From: Brevundimonas sp. UBA5866
GTDB taxonomy: Bacteria > Pseudomonadota > Alphaproteobacteria > Caulobacterales > Caulobacteraceae
Direction: 5' to 3'
Length of the DNA: 43,367 bases
Assembly: GCF_002432125.1 (NCBI RefSeq)
Contig: NZ_DJFS01000043.1
Location: forward strand, 1-43,367
Part shown: piece after piece, positions 31,719 to 40,355 of the stretch
Layout: every line of letters starts with the position of its first letter
How positions within the stretch are numbered: position 1 is the first letter of the stretch
Program-made: the position numbers and the translations under genes
The notes under the pieces: generated by a model
The model's database searches: none
What the model saw: only the letters and a program-made list of their open reading frames with translations
What the model was told of the DNA's origin: nothing

Positions 31719-32595
31719 ATCCGGCCCTGGGGATTTCCGGGGCGGCGGCGTCGCAGAACTCTGCGATGACGCGCTTCAGGGCGGACTGCGTACGCTTCCA
31801 GCCTTCACCGGGGGTATGGGCGGCCTCATCCCAGTAGAGGCGCCGGTTCACCTCGATCTGCACCGCATGGAAGTCTTCTTCGGGCTGTCCCCACAGCTGG
31901 GTCGCATAGCCACCGGCATAGGGCCGGTTCAGGCCCACGCGCCAGCCTTGCTGCTCGAACAGCATGCGCAAGGTGCGGGTCCAGAGTGCCGCGCAACTGG
32001 AGCCGTGCCGGTCGCCCAGAACAATATCGGGGCCGTGGGGCCCGGTGGCGCGCTCGGGCATGGAATGCCAGTCGATCAATATGGCACGGCCCGTTTGCAA
32101 ACGCGCACTGTGCATCAGATCGGATAGCTGGCGATGATAGGGGCGGTGAACTCTGGCCAGACGGGTCTCCACCTCCGCCATTGTCAGGCGGCGGTCGTAC
32201 AAGGCCTGCCCGTCGCTGCTGTTCCGGTGCAGAACGCCATAGCCGGCCACCGTCTTCGGACCCGGCCGTTTGATGGGGCAGTCGGCGATCAGCGACGGGT
32301 CCAGATCGCTCTCGGCACGGTTCAGATCCACATAGGCCCTGCCAAACCGGGCCAGTAACAGGCTGGCCCCGTGGTCAGCCCCGCAAGCGATCAGACGATC
32401 CACAGCGGCATCTTCGACCGAGCGCAAGCGGGCATGGCCCACACAGGCCCCCATATCGTCCGGATAAAAGGTGCCCGAATGCGGTGAACAGAAGACCAGT
32501 GAAGTCGGTGCGCCGCCTGTGGCACGGACAAGTTCGAACGGCGCATAGCCTTCCGTCCGCTCTGTGTCGCTGTCGGCGTGCAAATCCATAAACAC
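31717..32595 (-). CDS. hutG: N-formylglutamate amidohydrolase
   Basis: 292 residues of the N-formylglutamate amidohydrolase family (PF05013). Seen in order are VFCSPHSGTFYP, EDAAVDRLI, AYVDLNRAESDLDPSLI, VHRPYHRQL, ILIDWHSMPERATG, LGDRHGSSC and LNRPYAGGYATQLWG. The enzyme releases formate from N-formylglutamate, the last step of one histidine-degradation route. No other hut genes are nearby, and in Caulobacterales this gene is typically beside cpdR, so its true substrate may differ. The start may be ATG at 32595 or the Met two codons on. Confidence 0.88.
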   Translation of the reverse strand: MFMDLHADSDTERTEGYAPFELVRATGGAPTSLVFCSPHSGTFYPDDMGACVGHARLRSVEDAAVDRLIACGADHGASLLLARFGRAYVDLNRAESDLDPSLIADCPIKRPGPKTVAGYGVLHRNSSDGQALYDRRLTMAEVETRLARVHRPYHRQLSDLMHSARLQTGRAILIDWHSMPERATGPHGPDIVLGDRHGSSCAALWTRTLRMLFEQQGWRVGLNRPYAGGYATQLWGQPEEDFHAVQIEVNRRLYWDEAAHTPGEGWKRTQSALKRVIAEFCDAAAPEIPRAG

Positions 32596-32723
32596 GCCTT
32601 AGCCCAATTCGTTTTCTCCGTCTCCCGCGCACGATTCCGTAGTGCGTCGCAGCCGTCCTTCATTCGCGGTTTACAGGTCGGTGTTAGGTGATTGGCTCGG
32701 ACGTCCAAAATTTAGAGACCACA

Positions 32724-33080
32724 ATGGCGCGCATCCTTCTGGCAGAAGATGATTCCTCACTCCGCGGCTTTCTCAAGCGCGCTTTGGAACGGACCGGACA
32801 TGATGTGGTCGATTGCGAAAATGGCGATGAAGCCATCGATGCGCTTCAGGATCAGTCGTTCGACCTGCTGCTGACCGATATCGTTATGCCCGGTGCAGAC
32901 GGCATCGAGGTGGCCCGTAATGCGACGGCCCGTTATCCCGAAATGAAGATCATGTTCATTTCCGGATTCGCGGCTGTCGCGCTGACGGCGGCACAGGCCT
33001 CTCCGCAGGCCAAGGTGCTGGCCAAGCCTGTGCATCTGAGGGACCTCGTGGACGAGGTCGACCGTATGATTGCAGCGTAA
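32724..33080 (+). CDS. cpdR: CpdR single-domain response regulator
   Basis: 118 residues, a lone receiver domain: acidic pocket ED at residues 8-10 (LLAEDD), phospho-acceptor D52 (LLTDIVMPGADG), Ser/Thr position MFISGF, and Lys in LAKPVHLRDL. In Caulobacter crescentus CpdR, when unphosphorylated, primes ClpXP to degrade PdeA, CtrA-pathway and other cell-cycle proteins; the CckA-ChpT relay phosphorylates it. Length and the neighbour N-formylglutamate amidohydrolase match the Caulobacter locus. The start is ATG at 32724. Confidence 0.92.
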   Translation: MARILLAEDDSSLRGFLKRALERTGHDVVDCENGDEAIDALQDQSFDLLLTDIVMPGADGIEVARNATARYPEMKIMFISGFAAVALTAAQASPQAKVLAKPVHLRDLVDEVDRMIAA

Positions 33081-33193
33081 TCTCAAAAATATCGGAAAAG
33101 GTTGAAAAAACCTCTTGCCGATTCCCGAAAAGGCGGGCTATACGACCGGCCTTCCCGCCCACCAAGGCAACTTGGACGGGCCGCAGAAAAGGC

Positions 33194-33268
<75 letters not shown>

Positions 33269-33347
33269 TTCTTTTCAAGCATTTAGCGCCTTTAGCTGCT
33301 GATTGCCCCCATAAAACCCCCCCAGAAACAGTTGCGAACGCCAACGC

Positions 33348-33605
33348 ATGGCCCGCTATCCTGATACTGTCAGCCGAGCGGACATACCTACGGCCCACCA
33401 GCTCGAACTTGTCTGCAGGTGCGGTCACCGCGTAGGGCCAGCATGGGCACTATGGCCGCTAGAAATTCAGCGGACACCGCTTCGAAAGCTGCAGCCTCGA
33501 ATGAAATGCGAGAAGTGCGGGGAGCGCGGGCCGACCGTCCGGATCTACGGGTTCGGAAGCGGAGGCAGCGAGATCGAATTCTGGCGATGGCCCCAGGAAC
33601 AATAA
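33348..33605 (+). CDS. Small zinc-ribbon protein
   Basis: 85 residues. Two cysteine pairs, CRCGH (about 23-27) and CEKCG (about 54-58), frame a possible zinc ribbon, and the N-terminus MARYPDTVSRADIPTAHQLEL is polar. No catalytic motif is seen. Similar small zinc-ribbon proteins are common in phages and mobile elements. The ribosome site is weak, which lowers confidence; frame and Cys arrangement argue for a real gene. Confidence 0.55.
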   Translation: MARYPDTVSRADIPTAHQLELVCRCGHRVGPAWALWPLEIQRTPLRKLQPRMKCEKCGERGPTVRIYGFGSGGSEIEFWRWPQEQ

Positions 33606-33698
33606 GGGGACGGGAGTGGCGCATATTGCCGGGCCACACACTCCTCAACAGCCGGCTCTGTATTTGCAGAACGACGGTTGGCATGACAGGTTCCCACC

Positions 33699-34334
33699 AT
33701 GTGCAACCTCTATCGCCAGCGATCCGGCCCCCAGGCCATCATCGACCTGAGCCGCGCGTTTCGGAGTCTCGTCGGCAATCTCGCGCCGGGCGACATATAT
33801 CCGGACTATCCGGCCCCCATCGTGAGGATGGACGGTGACGAACGGGTGCTGACAACGGCCCGCTGGGGCTTGCCCTCGCCAGCATTTGCGCTTGAAGGGA
33901 AGAAGACCGACAAGGGCGTCACCAACGTCCGCAACACCAAAAGCCCGCACTGGCGACGATGGCTGTCACCGGAGCATCGATGCCTGGTCCCCTTCACGGC
34001 ATTCAGCGAGCCGGGTCGTGACGCCGAAGGCAAGTACAGGCCTGTCTGGTTCGAACTGCCCGACCGGCCGGAAGGGCTGGCGTTCTTCGCCGGGATCTGG
34101 GTGCCCCAGTGGACCAGCGTCCGCAAGCTGAAGGAGGGCGAAGTCACGGCCGACCTCTTCGCATTCCTGACGACGGAACCCAGCGAGCCGGTGAAGTCCG
34201 TTCATCCGAAGGCCATGCCGGTCATCCTGACCGAAGCCGAAGAGATCGAGGCCTGGATGAACGCGCCCTGGGAACTGGCGCAGGAACTCCAGCGACCGTT
34301 GCCCGATGGCGAGCTAGTTCAGATACTTGAGTAG
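33699..34334 (+). CDS. SOS response-associated peptidase (HMCES/YedK family)
   Basis: 211 residues starting MCNLYRQ. Catalytic Cys2, N76 (TNVRN), E104 (PFTAFSEPG) and H169 (VHPKAMPVIL) are all present. The family covalently bonds abasic sites in single-stranded DNA through Cys2 to shield them. It is often found in phages and mobile elements as well as in chromosomes; here it lies between tRNA-Val and the lysis genes. Confidence 0.92.
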   Translation: MCNLYRQRSGPQAIIDLSRAFRSLVGNLAPGDIYPDYPAPIVRMDGDERVLTTARWGLPSPAFALEGKKTDKGVTNVRNTKSPHWRRWLSPEHRCLVPFTAFSEPGRDAEGKYRPVWFELPDRPEGLAFFAGIWVPQWTSVRKLKEGEVTADLFAFLTTEPSEPVKSVHPKAMPVILTEAEEIEAWMNAPWELAQELQRPLPDGELVQILE

Positions 34335-34474
34335 ATGGTGCCTGGACAAAAAGCCGAGCCCGAAAGCCGCATGCAGTGGTCACGCATGGCCTTGCGGTGC
34401 CAATCCGCGACCTTGGGTCACATATCCGCTCGCCGCTATTCGACGGCCAATACATAGGTCTCGAGGGAGAGCGA

Positions 34475-34585
34475 ATGAAAGCCCTGGCACTGAAGGTACT
34501 GATCGGCATCGGGACGGCTGCCTTGCTGGCTAGCGTCGGCCTGATGATTTGGATTGGTTTCGCGATGTCTGCACGCGGCGGCTGA
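34475..34585 (+). CDS. 36-residue single-helix membrane peptide
   Basis: MKALALKV followed by a hydrophobic helix (IGIGTAALLASVGLMIWIGFAM) and a short SARGG tail. AGGGAG sits seven bases upstream of the ATG, an unusually good ribosome site for this area. It is too short to assign; a phage membrane peptide or a small toxin-like peptide is possible. Confidence 0.5.
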   Translation: MKALALKVLIGIGTAALLASVGLMIWIGFAMSARGG

Positions 34586-34647
34586 TAATGATATCCAACC
34601 CATTGTCGATTTAATCGACCGTCTGGACGTCAAGAGCCGAAACGACA

Positions 34648-34683
34648 AAAGCCCGCCCCGGACGAGCCGGAGCGGGCTTGTTT
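34648..34683 (+). terminator. Terminator after the small-peptide gene
   Basis: Hairpin AAGCCCGC-x-CCGG / CCGG-x-GCGGGCTT with a four- to five-base loop followed by GTTT, about 60 bases after the 36-residue peptide. Confidence 0.7.
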
Positions 34684-34772
34684 AAATCAGGCGTGCCTGT
34701 GGTCCTGCAAGACCAAGCTTTAGCCCCCGCCCGATCAAAAGCCCGGGCACGATCTCCACTTGGCGTGGATTT

Positions 34773-34792
34773 GCCGCATAGGATTATGCGGC
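34773..34792. other. 20-base perfect palindrome near the lysis-cassette end
   Basis: GCCGCATA-GGAT-TATGCGGC, a perfect inverted repeat, six bases downstream of the o-spanin stop. It could stop the minus-strand lysis transcript, but it lacks a U tract. A recombination or binding site is also possible. Confidence 0.5.
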
Positions 34793-34798
34793 CGCGGT

Positions 34799-35104
34799 CT
34801 ATGGCGGCGCAGCAGTCCGTTTTGGACAACTCAGCCCTTTCATGCCCATTTCGACGTGCCACCGGCACAGGCGGGCCACGGTGGCCCACCCTCGCTCGCC
34901 CCAGACCTCCAGTGCGATGTCGTGGGCATCCAGGGCCGCCTCGCTTTCCACCGCCGCCGGATCAAGCTGCGGCTTGGCCTCAACCTGCAGGTCGGCAAGA
35001 GGCGGGAAGATCTGCGTCCCGTAATCCTTGCTGGCGCAGCCGCTCACAAGCGAGAGCGAGGCGACGAGGACCAGGGGCAGCATCAGGCAGCGAAGAGACC
35101 GCAT
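34799..35104 (-). CDS. Outer-membrane spanin (Rz1-like lipoprotein)
   Basis: 101 residues with a lipoprotein signal peptide and lipobox LVSGC (Cys near residue 23), then a short periplasmic part. AAGGAG is seven bases upstream of the ATG. The start lies inside the i-spanin gene in another frame and the two overlap by 125 bases, the arrangement of Rz/Rz1. Together they fuse the inner and outer membranes at the end of lysis. Confidence 0.75.
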   Translation of the reverse strand: MRSLRCLMLPLVLVASLSLVSGCASKDYGTQIFPPLADLQVEAKPQLDPAAVESEAALDAHDIALEVWGERGWATVARLCRWHVEMGMKGLSCPKRTAAPP

Positions 35105-35384
35105 CGGTCAGCTCCTTTTCGCGGTTGTAGATGATGACGACATCACTCATCCGCTCGACGTCGGCTCGTTCGGACGCCTTGCGGTTCTTCTCGAGCGCCC
35201 GCGCTCGGGCCTCTGCGTCGCGCCTGGCCTGATCGGCCTCGCGCTTGCTGTGGTACGAACAGGTGCCCAGAAGCAGCAGCAGGCAGACTGCGGCCGCGAT
35301 GACGGCCCAGCCCAGAGCATTGATGGAGCGGGCGACAGTGACGAACCCGGTTCGCCCTGCGGCCAGAAGACCTGACAGCCACAT
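34980..35384 (-). CDS. Inner-membrane spanin (Rz-like)
   Basis: 134 residues: one N-terminal membrane helix (about 24-43, ALGWAVIAAAVCLLLLLGTCSY), then a charged coiled-coil (KREADQARRDAEARARALEKNRKASERADVERMSDVV) and a short C-terminal domain with two Cys. The ATG overlaps the endolysin stop as TGATG. This is the i-spanin partner of the overlapping Rz1-like gene. Confidence 0.78.
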   Translation of the reverse strand: MWLSGLLAAGRTGFVTVARSINALGWAVIAAAVCLLLLLGTCSYHSKREADQARRDAEARARALEKNRKASERADVERMSDVVIIYNREKELTDAVSSLPDAAPGPRRLALACERLRQQGLRDADLPASCRPAG

Positions 35385-35767
35385 CACGGATACACCTTGC
35401 GGTCGAGCTCGTAGTGGGGGCCGTCACGAAGCCGCGGCCAGTCGCCACCCCAGATGATCGGCACATCCAGCTCCCTGGCCGCCTGCCTGAAAGCCTCCGC
35501 GATCTTCGGATAAAGGGGCCAGTCCCAGCGGATGGTCCCGCCCACCCAGGCGGCAACATCGACGGCATGCCCGGTCAGGTGCCTGCTGTTCTGGGTCCGG
35601 CTGGCCCCCGCAGCGACGAGGGATTTCTGGCGCTCCGCCGTGCGAAGCCCCTCGATGACGGTGAAGTCGACCGAGGTGATCTGGATGGCGCGCTCGACCA
35701 CGCGGACCAGATCGGGGTGAACGCCCCTCAGGTTCGCACGCGAACGGGCACCAAGGACAAAGCCCAT
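35384..35767 (-). CDS. Endolysin, M15-family peptidase
   Basis: 127 residues of VanY/M15 zinc peptidase type: SRHLTGHAVD with H63 and D70 as zinc ligands and D115-G-P-H118 as the catalytic Asp and third ligand. Spacing matches the T5 L-alanyl-D-glutamate endolysin. It should cut the peptide stems of peptidoglycan at lysis. GGAG lies seven bases before ATG 35767. There is no signal peptide, so export depends on the holin. Confidence 0.9.
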   Translation of the reverse strand: MGFVLGARSRANLRGVHPDLVRVVERAIQITSVDFTVIEGLRTAERQKSLVAAGASRTQNSRHLTGHAVDVAAWVGGTIRWDWPLYPKIAEAFRQAARELDVPIIWGGDWPRLRDGPHYELDRKVYP

Positions 35768-35821
35768 GGCGGTCTCCAATTCTGTTGATGTCAGACTTGC
35801 CGCTTCGGCGGCACGGCGGCC

Positions 35822-36166
35822 CTAGCGGCCGCGCGAGATCTGCTTGAGGCGGGCGACCAGCTCCGGCGTTGCGGGCAGGGCGAGCCGCCCGTCTTCAACG
35901 CCGTCCAATCCGTCCGCCTTGCGCAGGATGAATTTGAGATTGCGACCCAGCAGATAGACCGCCAGACCGCCAACAAACATCAGGTCGGCATAACCGACCG
36001 GCTGGCCATAGAACCGTGACGGTCCGGCCAGCACCAATCCGGAGGCGCAGACGATCAGGCCCACGCGCTGACAGCGGGTGACCCGCGCCCCCCAACCCAC
36101 AATCGCTGTCAGAACGATGACGCCTACGATCAACGCCACCAGAACCGCACAGATAAGGGCTGTCAT
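35822..36166 (-). CDS. Phage membrane protein of the lysis cassette
   Basis: 114 residues with about three hydrophobic segments (about 4-26, 34-50, 62-78) and a charged C-terminal tail (VEDGRLALPATPELVARLKQISRGR). It may be a second holin or an antiholin. The start overlaps the upstream holin-like gene by four bases. Confidence 0.65.
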   Translation of the reverse strand: MTALICAVLVALIVGVIVLTAIVGWGARVTRCQRVGLIVCASGLVLAGPSRFYGQPVGYADLMFVGGLAVYLLGRNLKFILRKADGLDGVEDGRLALPATPELVARLKQISRGR

Positions 36167-36558
36167 TTCAACGCTCCATCATTGTTGCCGCCGATGGTGA
36201 CGGGACCGGCCTGAATACGGACCAGACCCAGCGGGTCACGGCTGTACCGGGCCAGGGCCTGGGCGAGGCCGGACAGGGTCACCATGCCGAACGTGCCGGT
36301 CAGGAAGCCGACCAGCACCGTCAGTTGCGTCGGCAGAGGCTGGCCGCCGAACAGGAAGTATTCGATGGCCAGGACAATGGCCGGAGCCACCCAGAACACG
36401 CATGCCAGCCCGGTCACGATCGACACCAGGCGTCCGCGAACAGTCAGCCCCTCGCCGAACACCATGCCGAGCACGGCACCGGCCGCTCCCGGCACAAACG
36501 GCAACACCATACGCACGACATCCGCCAGCGCGCCGCCGGGCGGTGGAGTCTCGGCCAT
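36163..36558 (-). CDS. Holin-like membrane protein
   Basis: 131 residues. Three to four hydrophobic segments (about 14-36, 46-68, 78-100) follow a Pro-rich N-terminus (MAETPPPGGALADV). AAGGAGG lies seven bases before ATG 36558. As the first gene of the lysis cassette, before a second membrane protein, endolysin and spanins, it is the best holin candidate. No holin family is recognised with certainty. Confidence 0.6.
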   Translation of the reverse strand: MAETPPPGGALADVVRMVLPFVPGAAGAVLGMVFGEGLTVRGRLVSIVTGLACVFWVAPAIVLAIEYFLFGGQPLPTQLTVLVGFLTGTFGMVTLSGLAQALARYSRDPLGLVRIQAGPVTIGGNNDGALK

Positions 36559-36681
36559 TTGCGGCCTCCTTGTTTTCGATAGACTCAATGGGCGCGCCGG
36601 CCACAAAGGCTGGCACCCTGAAAAACGCTCTCGACCACAGGAGAGCTGTTGTGGCTGTCTCGCTCCGGGGAGGACTAACTT

Positions 36682-37026
36682 ATGAGCATCGATCCCAGTG
36701 CGCTGGTAGGCACCCTGATCGGGGCAGTTCTTGGCGGCGGAATAACGTGGGGCACTCAATACGCGCATTATGAGCTTACCGAGCGCCGCAGGTTAGGCAG
36801 AGAGCTGCATCGTCTGCTCCACCATCCCCCGGAATTCGATGTCAAAGTTCACGAGATCATGTTCGTCTACAAGCCGGACAGTAGGCCATACAGACTCTAC
36901 ACCGACTACATGGCCGGAATGCACAAACACGACGAGACATGGCGGTTTAATCAACGCCACAAGATTGTCAGTGCCATCGCAAGATCCGCATTCCGGCGAG
37001 AGCCGAGCGTGAAGTCTATTACCTAG
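36682..37026 (+). CDS. Plus-strand prophage cargo gene, membrane-anchored
   Basis: 114 residues: an N-terminal helix (about 6-24, ALVGTLIGAVLGGGITWGT) and a basic, His/Arg/Tyr-rich soluble part (ERRRLGRELHRLLHHPPEF). GGGGAGGA lies eight bases before the ATG. It is on the opposite strand from all tail and lysis genes, the mark of a moron. Its TAG stop and the TAG stop of the fibre gene share the palindrome CTAG at 37023-37026. Function is unknown. Confidence 0.65.
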   Translation: MSIDPSALVGTLIGAVLGGGITWGTQYAHYELTERRRLGRELHRLLHHPPEFDVKVHEIMFVYKPDSRPYRLYTDYMAGMHKHDETWRFNQRHKIVSAIARSAFRREPSVKSIT

Positions 37027-38411
37027 ACAACCTTGCGCACGGCGGCGCTGACGATCTCGACTGCCCCCGCAACGCCGGTGTGCGGGGTGTTCTTGAAATA
37101 GATCCAGATGTCGCAGCGGGCGTTTTCGCCGACCGCCAGCGCGTGGGTCAGGGTCAGCGGCGGGGTCCTGATGGTGGCGCGTACAGGCGAGACCGTCCAG
37201 TCATCCGAAACGAACGTGTAGCCGCCGTAGGCCGTCTTCCAGACGCCGTTCTGCTGGATGGAAAAAAAGGGCACGATCCCCGAACAGCCCGGCAGACCGC
37301 CCGGCACGTCCAGCTCGACCACGAACTCGACCCTGTCCCCCGCCTTCAGGTGTTCCTGATACGGCAGGCCATACTGGGTGACACCGATGATGGTCTGCCA
37401 GCCACCCGTGACATCGCCCGAATATTCGACCCTCTGGGCCACCAGACCGGACGCGTCATTGATAACCTTGCTGACGGTGACGGAAAGGCCGCTGATGTCC
37501 CCGCCACCCGCCGACAACACAACGGTCCAGTTATCGGCCATCTGGCCGGTCACCGGCGCATTCACGACACCGGTCGCGCCCGAGAACATCGGGTTCTGGT
37601 TGAGATAGCCGCCCTCGTTGGCGACGGGCCAATAGTGGTCGGTTACGGTCGGCAACTGACGCGCGATCGGTTGTCGCAAAGTCAGCAGATAGTCGGCCAC
37701 GGGCTGCGACATGTAGCGCACGCCGATAGCCATGGGGTGAAGGCCGTCATAGGTGAAACCGGCGCGCGGAGAGTTGTCGAGCGAGTAGGGGTCGCCAAAC
37801 ACCGCAGAGGGGTCGATGACCCTCAGATAGGGGAAGTTCGCTTCCTGCTGGCGGATCCATTGGTTGATGGTGTTCATCCAGCCATAAGCCAAGGTGCCGG
37901 GCGTGGTCCGCGGCAGGATCGTCATGGCCAACGTCAAAATACCGGCGTCGGTGAGTGCTTTGTAGATGCCGGCCAGATTGGCCTTGGTGGCCGCGACATC
38001 GCCGCCCAGGTCATTGGTGCCGATCAGGACGACGCAGGTACCAGCACCGCTGGCGATGACCTGAGGCACGCGCGCCAGAGCGCCGGCCGTAGTGTCACCG
38101 GCAACGCCGAAGTTCAGGCTTTGGTCGGACTGGAACGCCTGACGGGTGAGTGAGGGTACCCAGAACAGCATGCCACGAGCGGTGTTCCTGATGTTGTCGG
38201 CATCATTATAGACCGCCGAAGCCGTGATGCTGTCACCGAGGAATGCGACCTTGTTGTTGACCGGCACGCCCAGCCGCGCGATCCGGCGATCAATGGCTTC
38301 GAAGGCCTGTCGTCCAAGCGATTTGTCCGGTTGGTTCGCCCCCGACGCCGGAACACCTTCAATGACATAGTCGCGCAGAAACGCGCGGCCAAGATTGGCG
38401 ATCTCGCCCAT
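37023..38411 (-). CDS. Tail fibre / SGNH-hydrolase protein
   Basis: 462 residues. The N-terminal part is an SGNH/GDSL hydrolase: block I FLGDSIT (S61), block II NFGVAGD (G105), block III IGTNDL (N133) and block V DGLHP (D222, H225). The C-terminal half (about 260-462) is beta-rich (FSGATGVVNAPVTGQMADNWTVVLSAGGG and on) and resembles a phage tail or receptor-binding region. It probably deacetylates surface glycans during adsorption. The start is ATG at 38411 with AGGTG nearby. Confidence 0.82.
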   Translation of the reverse strand: MGEIANLGRAFLRDYVIEGVPASGANQPDKSLGRQAFEAIDRRIARLGVPVNNKVAFLGDSITASAVYNDADNIRNTARGMLFWVPSLTRQAFQSDQSLNFGVAGDTTAGALARVPQVIASGAGTCVVLIGTNDLGGDVAATKANLAGIYKALTDAGILTLAMTILPRTTPGTLAYGWMNTINQWIRQQEANFPYLRVIDPSAVFGDPYSLDNSPRAGFTYDGLHPMAIGVRYMSQPVADYLLTLRQPIARQLPTVTDHYWPVANEGGYLNQNPMFSGATGVVNAPVTGQMADNWTVVLSAGGGDISGLSVTVSKVINDASGLVAQRVEYSGDVTGGWQTIIGVTQYGLPYQEHLKAGDRVEFVVELDVPGGLPGCSGIVPFFSIQQNGVWKTAYGGYTFVSDDWTVSPVRATIRTPPLTLTHALAVGENARCDIWIYFKNTPHTGVAGAVEIVSAAVRKVV

Positions 38412-38486
38412 GAAGCACCTGCTTGTTTGATATTGAATAAGGGTGCCCGAAGCGCCCGTCAATTGGAAGATCGCAGCTATCTGTCG

Positions 38487-40355
38487 CTACGACATGATAG
38501 GCATTTCGACGCCGCCGCCGCCCCAGCCCGGGGGAGGTTCAGGATTGGAGGGATAGCCGCCCTCGTCATCGGACGTGGACTGCCAGCCGATCAGGTAATA
38601 CGAACCCGACGACATATTGTTCGGAGCCGGTGCAGCCTCGGCCACATAGCCGGTATCGGCACGCCAGAAGACGCCGTAACGTGTCGAGCTCGATAGACCC
38701 TCGAGCACGCCCGTGGGGAACTCTAGGTACTCGCCCGCTGGGCCATAGGCAGTGAATGCCGAGACCGTTATGCTGCTTCCATCCGATGAAAGCGGATACA
38801 TGATAGACAAGGACCGCAGCACTTTGGCCGCTTCCTGATTTGCAGGGGTCGGAACCGGACGCTCGATGTCGTCCGGAAGTTCGCCCTCTTCCTCCTGCGG
38901 CACCCAGCTGTCGATTTCCGGTCCCGCCAGAACGACATCCAGCGTGACGCGACCGGCCGTCAGGTCCATGTCGATATTGGTCACTTCGACCACGACATCG
39001 GCCATGGATGCCAGTTCGCTGTTCCGGATGCGGACATAGCGCTGACCAAGGGCGTTCAGGCCATACAGCCCCAGCATGATCTGCCCGCGCCTCGGCGCGT
39101 TCAGACGCAACATCTTGCGCTTGGCCAGCCTCATCGCCTGGGTGCGGGAGGGGCACCAGGGGACGTCGAACGGCTCCGAACGCACCCGGCCCAGATCGCG
39201 GATATCGCTCTCGTCACGCCACGCACCGACCTCGACCGAGGTGTAATCGTGCTCGGCGCTGACGTGTGAGACGATCAGCTCGTTGACATGCTCCTCGTCA
39301 GGCTGGAAGGCCTGCCAGGTGTAGCCTTCGATATGGGCATCGGTCAGGGTCAGGACCGGCTCCTGATACCGGCCAGCCTTGACGATCAGATGCCCCTTGC
39401 CGTTGGTCGACAGCCAGCCGTCCATTACCGACAGGATCGACGCGCGCACGGCCGCCGGCTCGAGCGTCACCGGATAGTTGCCGGCCACACGATACCTCGG
39501 CTCGGTGCCGCCCGCCTTGAGCGGGACCAGCTGGTCGCAATAGTCGGCCTCTTGCGTCAGCAGCGTCAGCGACGGCGCGATGCAGCGATCCCACGACCGT
39601 CCGAACCTGTACCATTCCAGGTGAACCAGCCAGACGACCGGATTCTCGCAAGGCTTCCAGCTGGCCTCGTTGTCGCGCGATTGCGACGGATCGCGCCAGT
39701 CGTAACAGACGGGCACGCCGACGATCGACGGGATCGGTTCGCCGTTCGGGTGATGACGGGGGAAGCTTTCTCGCGAGCGGTGCTGGGCGAAGATCGCCAG
39801 CGAGGCGATGCCGTCACCGCGCGCATTGGAAGGCCACCATTTGCTGAAGGTCGGGTCGAGGATGGTGTGACGGGTTTCTCTCGGCTGGCCGAGGCGGGTC
39901 GAGATCTGGATCAGGTCGCCGGTGCCGTAGCGCTCATTGGCCTGCCCCTGGACCCAGCCGGCGCTGTTCAGCGTGACCTTGTCATCGTGCAGATAGACCC
40001 CGTCGATCCGCGCCAGGCGGCCCTCGCAGATGGCGATGACGGCACCGTACTTGTTGCCAACCGTCTCGCGCAGCATGTAGGCCCCCGACATCCGCGACGG
40101 GCCGCCCACGGCGATGAACCGTTCCGGCCGCGACTGGCGTCGGGTGATCTTCTGGCCTTCGGGGTCGGGCAGGTTGGCGCGGGCCACCGCGGTCATGCCC
40201 ATGCTGATGCCGGCATAGATGACGGCCTGCGCCCCGTAATACAGGGTGGCGCTGATGACGGCGTGCGCCGTGGTGCCGTACCCGGCGGCGGCGAAGAAGG
40301 TCGAATAGGCCCAGTTGGCAAATGCCGCCGCAGCCGCCGAGATAGGCTCAGACAT
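38487..40355 (-). CDS. Tail tip attachment protein, J-like
   Basis: 622 residues: an N-terminal hydrophobic segment (about 8-60, NWAYSTFFAAAGYGTTAHAVISATLYYGAQAVIYAG), then a large tail hub-like region (SRPERFIAVGGPSRMSGAYM..., SNARGDGIASLAIFAQHRSRE, ...RAEHDYTSVEVGAWRD) and a Gly/Pro-rich C-terminus. J-type proteins form the tail tip and often contact the receptor. It overlaps the DUF6950 gene by eight bases. No domain beyond the tip-protein pattern is certain. Confidence 0.75.
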   Translation of the reverse strand: MSEPISAAAAAFANWAYSTFFAAAGYGTTAHAVISATLYYGAQAVIYAGISMGMTAVARANLPDPEGQKITRRQSRPERFIAVGGPSRMSGAYMLRETVGNKYGAVIAICEGRLARIDGVYLHDDKVTLNSAGWVQGQANERYGTGDLIQISTRLGQPRETRHTILDPTFSKWWPSNARGDGIASLAIFAQHRSRESFPRHHPNGEPIPSIVGVPVCYDWRDPSQSRDNEASWKPCENPVVWLVHLEWYRFGRSWDRCIAPSLTLLTQEADYCDQLVPLKAGGTEPRYRVAGNYPVTLEPAAVRASILSVMDGWLSTNGKGHLIVKAGRYQEPVLTLTDAHIEGYTWQAFQPDEEHVNELIVSHVSAEHDYTSVEVGAWRDESDIRDLGRVRSEPFDVPWCPSRTQAMRLAKRKMLRLNAPRRGQIMLGLYGLNALGQRYVRIRNSELASMADVVVEVTNIDMDLTAGRVTLDVVLAGPEIDSWVPQEEEGELPDDIERPVPTPANQEAAKVLRSLSIMYPLSSDGSSITVSAFTAYGPAGEYLEFPTGVLEGLSSSTRYGVFWRADTGYVAEAAPAPNNMSSGSYYLIGWQSTSDDEGGYPSNPEPPPGWGGGGVEMPIMS

